Shown in pieces: positions 11,658-30,200 of a stretch of DNA of 64,000 nucleotides; the stretch's first letter is position 1, and each line of letters starts with the position of its first letter. The position numbers and the translations under genes were made by a program. The stretch covers positions 248,001-312,000 of the forward strand of contig NW_024067972.1 in assembly GCF_009389715.1 (NCBI RefSeq), read 5' to 3'. This DNA is from Phoenix dactylifera. Lineage: Eukaryota; Streptophyta; Magnoliopsida; Arecales; Arecaceae. The notes below the pieces were generated by a model. It was not told the DNA's origin. It worked only from the letters and a program-made list of their open reading frames with translations, and ran no database searches.

Positions 11658-13354
11658 GGAAACATGGACGGGTGGTTTTTCTTGAAGAGAGGACAGGAGA
11701 GAAACCTTATCACAATGATTTTATTAGTTACTAAGCTAGAATTATCCGAGATCTCCAAATATTGTACAAGTGCATCAACTTCCCATATAAAGATATTTCT
11801 ATTTCTAAAATACTTCTAAAATATTTCTATTATGTTTTATTTACAACCACATCTATCACTTTATTACAACTAATGTAAGTTGTATTAGAGTATAATTTAT
11901 TAGATACAAGTACATAAGCTCAGTCATTTGTACTTTAGCTATTGTTTCTCTGTCTTCTTTTTTCCTTGAGAGGACAATCTAACTAGTATTTCAAATATCA
12001 CAAGGTTGTCAAATGAACGAAAGAAACAAGTAATCTTCTTTCTTCTAAAAGAAACAAGCTTTATGTATAGCTTGACACTGAGACTTGAATAAGCTTGCTT
12101 GACTAGTAAATAAATAGAGCGCTACTTAAGGTTTTAAGCTCAAAGTATTAACAAGCCGAATATGCGAGGTTCTCTCTCTGCTAAAATTGGAATCGGCTTA
12201 TTGGATATGCTATAATTACACATGGTGCTTATGGAAGATTGAGAGTAGAGGGACGAAGAACAATAGGTGGCGGCGTTACATAGGCTCAACTAACACCAAT
12301 ATTTCGCACTCTCTCAACCAGGTTATCTAAAAAAGTACTGAAAAATCTTTCCCAAGTGAGAGGAGTGAAGAGGCGCCAGCACGCTATAACCAACAGCCTG
12401 CTAAAAAACATAATACTATTGTACCAACTAGCATCCCACCCCAACATTGTTGTCCTTGTTTTTCCCCTGCTTGTTGCTTGCCTTAGGAGGACATTGCAAC
12501 ATCTCACATCCTCTCACATCAGCCTCATGATCTCCCTTAACCTCATCTATAGGATCCCCAAAAATTTTGAATTAAAAGAGAACAAAATAGGAGACAAAAC
12601 CCCTTGACTAACATCTCTAAATTCTACCAAAAAACCACTCCACAATCTCTCTACATGTCTCTTAACAATATCCTTTGATTGTATACCTTAGAAACCTTGA
12701 AATTTCTCCCTAAGCGCCAAACACAAGCATTCACAGTTAAAGGAGGGTCATTTGTGAACACCTATTCAGTATGCATATAAGATAGCCTCCTCAGCTATCT
12801 AGGTGAGTAGGCGCCAAGCCCTCAGGCTCAGCCTGTCTTGAGGGTTTCCTTTGCTTCGTTAATAGCCCTCTTGACTTACCATATCTTAGGTTTCACATTC
12901 TAGATCTTACCCACCCCTTAGCCTATAGGTTTTGTATTTTCCCTTACAAAAAGTTGACTAAAAACCTCTTTGGAATCTATGGTGCACTCTCATCTAGATA
13001 TCCACAGTGCATGGCGACTTTGATAGAAAGTTAGTCATTATCTAGAAGCCTTCAGGGTTAGGATTTTGGTAACCTTTAATGATATCAAATCGTCACAAAA
13101 CTTGCAAAGTTTTGGGATGATTCTATCTAGTTTAGTACCATAACTTTTAATGAAGTTCAATGATATTAATATCATCAAATAGAGATCTCAAACCTAAACG
13201 CATGGATGCAATTCCATCTAGTTTAGTACTGTACCAAAATCGTTGAACTTCCACCGAGAAAAAAAAAGGAAAATAGCAACAGATAACTGCTTAGAAATAC
13301 ATGGCAAGAAAATATATCAAGAATAAAGTAAAGATAAGAACATGATAAACTCAC
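11658..13354. other. Gap between DHAR exon 4 and NDHL
   Basis: This is where the last two DHAR exons would be expected on the minus strand. I looked for the conserved C-terminal DHAR motifs (GPFINGEK, SAADLSL, GWRPKV) in the reversed sequence and did not find them. The stretch is AT-rich, with no recognised coding domain. The minus-strand open frame at 12286-12507 has no family resemblance I can name. Confidence 0.5.
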
Positions 13355-20895
<7,541 letters not shown>

Positions 20896-22249
20896 GGGTG
20901 GCCGCTCGGGTGGTGGCCGCGAGCCTATTCAGATTCTCAGATGATGATGACGACGTTGCGCGGGTTTATGACCCTCCTTTTCTCGGTGCCCGCGCAAAAA
21001 TTCACTTGGATAGGTCGGCAAGAAAAATTCAACTTAACTTTGTGCCTCCACAAACTGATTATATTATCTAGAAAATTTTTTTTTACGTAGGTGTCCTTCT
21101 AAATATTAATTTTTACATAAATATTTTTTTAAAATTAATATTTACATATATATACCTTCATAAATTTTTTTTATTGTACAAATGCTTCTAATAAAATAGT
21201 TATTCTAATGGCATTAAAAAAACATATTTAGAAAAAAATATGTAAAATATTTTTTATATTTTTAATAAATTGATTATAAAAGGCTAAAAAAATATAAGCT
21301 GTGAGAATTAAAAGCATTTTTAGAAAAATAAATATCTTGGTTTTTAGCCTACAAGAAAGTGAGTTTTCTGTATCATATATAGATTTATATTTTTTATCAT
21401 AGATAGAAAATATGTAAAGACTACTTTCTCGTTTCTCTTATTTGAAATCTCCAACTAAACATAAACCATTTTGTTATTTTTTTGTTAACCATACCTTTTC
21501 TTCTCTTTTTGTGAACCAAATGAGTCCTACGTGCTGATGTAGCTCAATCCTAAGTTATGCATTAAAACATTAAATTAGGCTTGAGCTTAAAAATCTCAGG
21601 CTGATCTTAAAGTTAGGTTAAAATTGACCTTCAACCCAATCTAAACATAATCCTCATCCAGCCGATCAAGTTGAGCCTTATCTTTGGCTAAAGGTAGGGC
21701 GTGTATCTTGCGCAAAAGAAGGATTCACTTTCTTTCACGAGAATCCACCATTGGATTGTCCATGGTTTTCTTTAAGATCTATGTAGGCAGATGTATAATG
21801 CAGTTCAGAGTGCTATGAGATATGTGCGCTAGGTGATCCAACGCAGATTTGTATGAAGAAAGGTAAATCCTTCTTTTGCATGATAGATACATGCCCAACC
21901 CACCAACGAACTCCATGCTATACTGCTAATAACTCTTGCTCCACCATTTTCGCACCATGATATAGCAGGCCATTGGTCTGAAGTTCATTCCTTACTCCCT
22001 CTCCTCCTCCCTCCATGATTCCTCCATGACTCTTGTTGCATCCTCGTCATGTCGAGTATGCCAATATTGCTCTCTCAAGTAAGAGAGCCTGAATCCTATG
22101 TGCACATACATACAGAGTTTTCCATCGGAGGACTCGTGCTATAATCGTGTGCAGCTTGTTACGTACATATTCTCATGTAAATGTAATAGGATCGAAGTTG
22201 AAAGGTAGGTTTAAGATGTTTTTTTTCAAAAGAAATATTCCACAACTCT
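20896..22249. other. DHAR upstream region and intergenic DNA
   Basis: The first few hundred bases next to 20896 must hold the promoter and 5' UTR of the minus-strand DHAR gene. The first 100 bp are GC-rich, then the sequence turns strongly AT-rich from about 21060. No clear TATA box or other regulatory motif could be assigned with confidence. No gene is supported. Confidence 0.45.
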
Positions 22250-22808
22250 AATTTCTTTTTTTTTTAAGCGGCAATTTATATAGCTCTAACATGAGTACAT
22301 CCTGCCAAATCAACAAAAAGTAAATAGTAAAAGGGATAAGAAATATCTCTTGTAGAAGTTCAGAGAAACTTCCCAAAGTGCCGGGCGACAAAGGAAGCAA
22401 CCCAGCCTCCTGAAAAACATGTGCTACCTAGAGATCACCCATCTCTCGAACCAATCTGCGAGACTCTCTGATGAGAGGATGGCCATCACCATACTTATCC
22501 AAACCTCGTATCCAGTCAATCACCACAGAAGAATCTCTCTCGAGATGCACCCGCTCCACACCGAGAAACCTCCTCGCATATGACAGCCCCTCCCATGTAG
22601 CCCGAAGCTCTGTCCCTACAACAGTGAAATCAAACGTCTGCCGACCCCCGGCTGCTACCAACCTACCCAAAGAATCTCTGATCATAAATCCAACACCTCC
22701 ATATATACCATCTACCGATATTCTACCGTCAAAGTTCACTTTGAGATGACCAAGGAGTGGGGGCAAGTTAACTCCAAATCTTTTTTGATCAGGTAGAAAA
22801 ACAAACAA
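22250..22808 (-). pseudogene. 3' end of an L1-type LINE with RNase H domain
   Basis: Reading the minus strand, an open frame of 126 residues from 22808 encodes an RNase H-like domain of the kind found at the C-terminus of plant L1 LINEs. It has a VNFDG motif with the first catalytic Asp, VGTELRATWEGLSYA with the catalytic Glu, and HLERDSSVVIDWI with the second Asp. After a stop codon the frame continues with a shortened version of the domain's last helix (HVFQEAGWVASFVARHFG, lacking the usual NEAAD-like residues). An A-rich tail follows at about 22266-22252. The reverse transcriptase part is absent, so this is a 5'-truncated dead copy. It is not a host gene. Confidence 0.75.
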
Positions 22809-23353
22809 AATTATGATGGCCTCCTAGTCCACGTCAACTTTTTATGTTTTAAAGAGAAATTAATGTTGAACTGTCAAAATTAAATTAGCTAAAAGTTTCA
22901 ATTCTTCCCTTTCTCTTGGAGGAAAAGTATCTTGTCACCAAGGATACTTGAATTCTCAATACTATGGACTTGAGATATGGCTACTGAATTAGGTCATGAC
23001 GGACTTGGGTTCCTTTAATCATGATCCAGATGAAGAGTATGGAGTTGGAGATACTACAACCAAGAATTTATCTTGCATTAGGGGCTTGTGTCTTCTTTTT
23101 TTAACTGATGCCATTCCTTCTATGATTTGAACATTTGTTATATTGTTTGTGATATATTTTTCAGTTTTTTTTCTCAGGAACTGCAAGTTTGCAGAGAAAG
23201 ATTTGGAATCATAAACAAATTTTATAGTTGCATGAAGCACTTGCATTATTCCCAAGCAAAAATTTATGATGGAGTAAATCTTTGAAAACTCCATGGGGAG
23301 GAAATTTGTTACTTTGAAAGAAATGCTACTTGCGTCGAAGCCATCTTGAATTA

Positions 23354-24002
23354 GGCCCCATTTGGTAGTATTTTTAGTGGGCCAAAAAGTACTTTCTGAC
23401 TCTTTAAAAATACTTTTAGATGGAATATGGGTATTTGGTAAAAAAAATCCAGAAGCTATTTTAGCTTTTCCAGAAATTTGAAAACATCTACTTGGAAGAA
23501 GTTCCAAAATAGAGCTTCTTCGAAAAACTACTTTTAACACGCGTCGGAAAGATGTTTTAGATTTATAAATTTTCTTTTAGACCAAAATACCCATGATAAA
23601 ATCATATAATTACAGAAAGTATCCTATTATATTATATTGTATCATAATACATTGATATATTATATAATATAATATCAAATTATATTATATTATTGTACCA
23701 TTGTATATAATATTATATTAATTATATTAAAATAATATTATATTATATTACATTAATATTATACTATATTATATATTTATGTATTAATACATATTATATT
23801 TTATTATGCTTTGTTATATAATACTATATAATATCCTTTTGTCATCTTGTCATACCAAAAGGTACTTTCTCAGTTTGTTTGCCAAACATATATTAAATTT
23901 TTACAATACTTTAGAAATATAGTTATCAAATAATAAATAACTTTTCATAAAAAATTTACTTTAAAAAGCTCTATTTTTAAAAATTTTACTGCCAACCGCT
24001 CC
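23354..24002. mobile_element. MITE-like element with AT-rich core
   Basis: The left end reads ggccccatttggtagtattt and the right end reversed reads ggagcggttggcagtaaaat, an imperfect inverted repeat. Inside, gtactttctgac and ggtactttctcag recur in opposite halves. The core (about 23620-23840) is almost pure A/T built from tatattatat-like words. No convincing target duplication was found, so the exact ends are provisional. The 173-codon minus-strand open frame at 23019-23540 overlaps it and is not gene-like. Confidence 0.5.
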
Positions 24003-24219
24003 ATTGCTAAATTGAGCATTAATCAACTCAGACCCAAAAATTTCAGCCCGGGCCGGGCCGGGCCGCTTTGCGGTAAACCCAGGCCGATGGGCTCGGGGAT
24101 GCTTCCGCTCCTTTGCGGAACCAACCGATATTTGTGTCCGCAAACGAGCGGCGGACGGATCCTACCAAACTGAAAATTTTTGTGGGCAGGCGTTCCCGAC
24201 TCTCCCTTCGCTGCTTCCG

Positions 24220-24220
<1 letters not shown>

Positions 24221-24268
<48 letters not shown>
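24221..24268. repeat. (GA)n microsatellite in the CLPS1 5' leader
   Basis: A GA run of about 48 bp ends some 20 bp before the CLPS1 start codon at 24290, so it is probably in the 5' UTR or core promoter. GA-rich leaders are frequent in plant genes and can bind GAGA-binding (BBR/BPC) proteins. That role here is inference only. Confidence 0.8.
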
Positions 24269-24272
<4 letters not shown>

Positions 24273-24289
24273 GGTGGGAGCGGCAGTTA

Positions 24290-27200
24290 ATGGAGACGGC
24301 TATATGCGGTAGAGTCGCTCTCTCGCCTAATCACGTATGGAACCCCAGATCAGGTCACTCTCCGCTTTCTTCGCACTTGTTTCTTTTTCCTACATAAAAA
24401 TTCTCTCTTTTCGGCACCACTCTGGTTCTAGACGTTGTTTCTTATCAGAATACAATCGAACAGTTCGTACGCAATTTCTATTATATGAGGTTTGATCGAT
24501 GGTAAGGAATTTTTTGGTAGTTGAATTTGAAATAATCCACATCTGCTATGCTACGGTTAACCATATTTTAGGATCACTTCAATTTGTGGTAGGAATGGTG
24601 AACAAGGATTCATTAAGCTGACACAAGTGGTTGGGAAATGTTGCGTTGTGTGGTGGGTTTTCAACCATGTCTACCATATAGATTATCCTTGTTTGTCACA
24701 GTGAAAGGTGGTCTTGATATAGTCTCCATTTATTATCAGATTCATTGCTAGGGTGAATGATAATTTGCTAGCTTTTGCTTAGTTTGAAGATAAGATTCTC
24801 TGAAGTATTCAAAGATCGACGTAGAGTGATGTGAACAAGCAGTATTGCTGGTCCGATCAAGATTGGTTTGCGCTCTGGTCTTGAAGGAAAAATGCAGAAA
24901 AGAAGAGACCAAGTCAGGGTCTCCTAAGAATTTTGGAAAATAGTCCATGAGGAGCATTATAGACAAAGCCAAGAGTACTGCAAAATTAATGAGCCACACA
25001 AACTTCATGGATCTATTCTAATATATGGCCATAACTTCTGAATGCTATTTCATTAGTTTGTCTTGATGATTCCATGGCTCTCACAGCATGTGAAAAGGGC
25101 AAACAATTCTCTTGTGTATTGCTACATTCATTTCATGTCTCAGGTTCTTGCAACATATGATGTATGAAGATCGTAGAGAGGCTCTTCTTAATTTGATGAA
25201 GCTTCAAATGAAGCTCCAACATGAAATCAATCATGCGCATGTATATAATACGGTTGAATTTGATCAAGTTGGAGGTGTATGTTTCCTAAGATGACAGATA
25301 CCCCATTGCAAAAGAAGTTATGCTCAAGTTCTAGGAATCAGAATAGCATCTCGTTTTTGTTGATCATGTTGTCTGCATTATGAAGCAACCAAAATTTAGC
25401 GTTACAAATATTCGGAATACAGATCATGTAAATTATAACTTCGCAAGTTTGACATCGTCTTTTAATACTTGGTGTCCATATGTATGTACGCATATATGTA
25501 TGTATGTGTCTGCTTTCAATATATCTGAGGGATAAAAGCAATCAACCAATGACTTATCTAGGGTGTTAACAATCAGAGAAAAGAATGTTCACTGTTGGTC
25601 AGAAATTGCTAATGAGTAAATATGGTCAAAGTATAAAATTATTACGTAAACAGAATCCATATCTTAATTTTTATGAATCTGATGCAAATAGGTCAGCAGC
25701 ATCTTGGTTACCCAAAGAGGAGTGGGTGCAGTAGCAGATTTTGGTATGGGCGCAGTGAAGTGGATCGGTAAAAATAATTTAGAACAAATAAATGCTCAGG
25801 TAAACAGTGTAGAGAGTTTTTGGAGAGATTCCAAAGTGGGTGTTGAATCCACTAACCCTAGGTAGTAGTTTACAAAGGGTAGGAAATGAAGAAAAGAAAG
25901 ATGAAGAAGATAAGTTTGGAGTTAGAAAGGGAAGAAATAAAGACTATGATCAACTCCTTTTCAGATCTAATCCATTCTCCATTTTTTTTTGCCAATTTTG
26001 TTTTTCTTTTTCAAAAAGCATTAACAATAAAAGAATGAAGAGAAGGAAAAGAAAAGACAGAAAGTGAGGTAAGTAAAATCATATCGAGGGTCTTTCTTAG
26101 AACCCTGTCAAGTTAACCATGCCACATTTCATTCATTAAATTCATCAAATTATAGCTTGACTTTGAGTGCCTTCTTTTACTCTCTTTTGAAATAACCTGA
26201 CCTCCTGTCAAGTGCCTTAGGTACCCTTATTAGGTGATGTAACTTAGGGAAATAGGGTGCGAGATGTGTATGAAGAGTGAATCCTGCCCAAAATACTCAA
26301 ACTGTCTACTATAAAATCTCAATAACTTCCCCCAAAAATCCGATGCATTAAGTATATTTAGAAAAGCAAGCAAATCCCTGACAAGAACCCAAAGAAATTT
26401 TAATACTTTTCATATCTCTTATATATGATACATTGCAGCTTTCGAAAGATAAAACAATACATTTTTTACAACCTAAGAGACACATGCATGAACCATAATT
26501 AGTAGATCCTAGAAAACGTAAAAGCCACTTTCAACATTCATGAATACATATTTAAATCTAAACAACTAGCAAACTATTGAATAAACATATTTGATTGGAC
26601 TTTGACTTGAATAAGATGTGGGTCACTCCGAATGAGTTGATCCAGTGATAGGTCCATTCCTTTTGTATCAGACGATGTCTCAAGTGACTTTCTTTTGACA
26701 CCAATGCCGGATGATCATCCGTAATGGAAGAAAAGCTAGTTTTTTGTATTCTGCAGGCACAAGTACAATTCTTAACTGATAACTTTTCCAGATGTCTCAT
26801 TGATCGAGGATAAATTTGTTCCAAATGTCAAAGAAATTAAGATGGTTATCACCACACAAGCAGTTAGGTTTGAAGAAAAAGATTAAACCAATGGGGAAAA
26901 AAATTAAGCAGATATTTATTTTTACATTATCTATTGGATTTTCAATGTATCTCTTAAATAATATCTGGCTGATTCTTTGTTGAGGTTATGACAATATTCA
27001 CCTTCTTGAAAATGCTTATAGAAGAAAATGACATACAAGTTTGTTTAATTCCAGGAGTCAAGTCTTATTCATGGATTACTAATACATACTAGTCGTGTCA
27101 TTTTATTCTCATATTGTCATACAGGAGATAAGTTGTCTCTCTATAAAGGACACTATGCAAATCGTGGCATTCTTGTAGCAATATCAGCAACAGGACCAGG

Positions 27201-30200
27201 CAAAGGAGGTGGTTTGTTGGAAAGGCCAACCATAGAAAAAACTACTCCTGGTCGTGAATCTGAATTTGATTTGAGGTACGAGCACTCAAAGCCATTTTTG
27301 TTCTTTTGCATTTATTGGCACCTGCTTAGCTAAAGTGGTTCCTGATTTTGCAAGACATATCTATCATGCTATATGCATTTCAGTTGTACATTTTACACTT
27401 AGCTTTCCAGGCTATCATGAATGCATCTGACAACACAGGTTTTTCAAGAACAGAATGTTTGGAATCTGTAGAGCATCCTGAGAAACTGCAATTAATAAAT
27501 AACTATTGAAACCTGGAAACTAAGTTAGGTCATTTCTTTGTGGATTGATGCATAAAGAATCATGACTATTTAATATTTTTTTTTTGGGTTAAAATTACAG
27601 ACTGCCAAAACCAACAAATAGGATAATGCTGCAAAACAAATCAAACAGGTAAACAAATCAAACAGGTCAAGTGCCTAGGTTATGCCATGGACGAGCATTT
27701 CTATAAAAACTACAAAAGTCGTGGGTTACACATGAGCAGCAGAAGTTTAGAGCCCAACGAATTCATCGACAAGGATAATGTTAATGAAACAATTTGTCAC
27801 ATGGCTCTCCCTAATCATCAAGCTTTTCACTTAAGGAATCATCTTCTCTCCCATAAGTAATCCATATTTCCAACTCAGAAACATTTTCCAATATATTGTG
27901 TTTTTGTGACATGAGGAGAAACCATCATTACTGTAGACAGTCTACATAGTAAGGCACTTAACCTTGGACCATTAGCTTGGCTAGATAAATTCCATCCCCA
28001 AAAGCAATACAAGATACAGACTCTAATTAGTTCTGACAATGAAAGTAAATGTAATTGCCATGCTGATATGCTCAACAATGAAAATAAATGTATAATTATA
28101 TTATTAATGACAAAGCATATATAATGTCCATCAATTTCTTTTGTTAGGTTGTGAGAAATTACCTTTTGGTTCAAGAAATATGTAGGTAAGCTTAAATATA
28201 GGCATATTTGTTTCATATATTCATAACTGCATATTCCTATAAAAGATGTCCTCTCTAATACTTGATGGAATTATGAGACATACAAACCTCCTTGACAAAC
28301 TCTTATAAAGGGCTGTCTTCTGATATGAGAACAAGGTTGTAAAAACTTTTGAAATGTCATGTTTATAAATGCAGTTATGTAACTAACTCACAATAATAGT
28401 TTTAGGGGACAATTGTCGACTATCATGTCTGAATAAAGTTTGTTGATAAAGAGGACATATATTGAAAATATGTTTTAGAGTCTATGCATTTAGTCACATG
28501 AAAATATAGGTATCTCTATGCATGCGATATAGAATTCAGAATGTTTTCTAGTAAATTAAAGAAAGCAAACTTAAGTAGATATAGCTTTGAAAAGATGAAA
28601 AAGCATGAGGCATTAGGGTCGAATGAAATGCCAATTGAGGTGAGGAAAATCATGGGAGACACAGTTGACTTACTACATCACTAATGAGATTCTGGAAAGC
28701 AATAAAAACCAACATAATTAGGATATTTTACTAAATAACTGTTTTAATATCATGTAATTAAATTTGTTAGCCACTTTATGAAGTTCTGGCAAAGGTAATA
28801 AAATGAATATTTAAAAATGGAAACCATCTTAGAATACACATTTAATTTCATGACAAGAAAGTCGACAATGGAAGCTTTCTTCTTACTTAGACAATTGATA
28901 AAAATATAAAAAAAGGTGCTTATACTTGTTCTCTATTGCCTTGCAGAAAACTTATGATAAGGTATCAAGAAAGGTAATTTTTGGGTCATAAGAACAAAGT
29001 ACCATGTAAAGGTAATTTTTGGGTTATAAGAACAAAATGTGTGTCTCATTGGTATCTTAAAATTATCGGAAATATGTGTATTGTAATAATAATAAGCATT
29101 AGTAGTAGTTATGGCATGACTATGTTCAACATGAAGTTTGTAGGAGACTTCCTAATAATACTAGAGAGATTTTTAATAGTGTATAGTGTCTGCGCATAAT
29201 ACTTTGTTGATAAATGAGGATGAGACAAAAATAAATGCTAAATAGGATTTCGAAGGGAAAGACTTTGAACTATAAAAGAAAGTATATGGGATGCAATTTT
29301 AGTAGATGACAATAAAGTTCATGATGTATTGCATAGAATTTTGATAGTAAAGAGGGCCCACCAACAAGTCAAATGAAAGAAAAATGAGAATATTGAAATG
29401 AATGTATGTTAAAGTAGAAAGGATAGGGTGAGGAATAAGCATATTAAAGGAAATGTAGGAGTTGCACCCATTGGTGATGGTGAGGAATTACCGATTGAGC
29501 TAACGTTGGCATGTCAAGGAAGATATGAGGAGGAATGCACAAGTAGAAATGTTCTAATATTTGTTGAGGGATTTAGGAATAGGAAAGGAGGACGTAACCT
29601 AACATGAGTGGAGGTTGTAAGAATGGATTAGAAAAGTTTACAATAACATTAGAGGTAACTCCAAATAGGAATTGTTGGCTAATTAGGATTCATAAAATCG
29701 ATCCCAAGTAGTTGGAACAAGACTTGGTGCTTATGGTCATTGTCCATGTTAGAGTCGATCCCAAGTAGTTGGAACAAGACTTGATGCTTATGATCATCAT
29801 CTATGTTAGTTAGCCATACCTTTTGGTTTAGCCATAAGTACCAAACTTGACATTTAAACATGAATTTTGCTATGATATTTGGGTACTTTGTCCCTACATA
29901 AATATCAAATATCTCTTTGTCATACAACCAATGTGGGACTAAGCACACACTCGCTCGGGTCCCTTACACACTCACCTCGTTTAAGCCATGGTATCCATGC
30001 CATACTAGGGGTCCAAATTTAATCAAATCCAATCATAAACACACCACGATTAGTCCTTGGCCAGTCCCAAATGGGCCCATGTTGTAGTGTCTCCTAGTCT
30101 ATATGGTCATGGATTAGATCCACTTTGATACCATTTGTAATGGCCCATGACCTCACCTAAAAAGGATAGATGGAAGGTATTATTTAGGCTAATAGGCCTA

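Noticed and set aside
23019..23540. 173-codon minus-strand open frame
   Set aside because: Most of it overlaps a MITE-like element. It has no recognised domain and its composition follows the AT-rich repeat.
25112..25294. 60-codon open stretch in CLPS1 intron 1
   Set aside because: It contains a helix-like sequence but matches no family I know, and it is absent from CLPS1 proteins. There is no support for it as an exon.
29679..29948. 89-codon minus-strand frame
   Set aside because: It reads through the RTE tail and the TRIM LTR, and includes the duplicated tail motif. It is transposon-derived.
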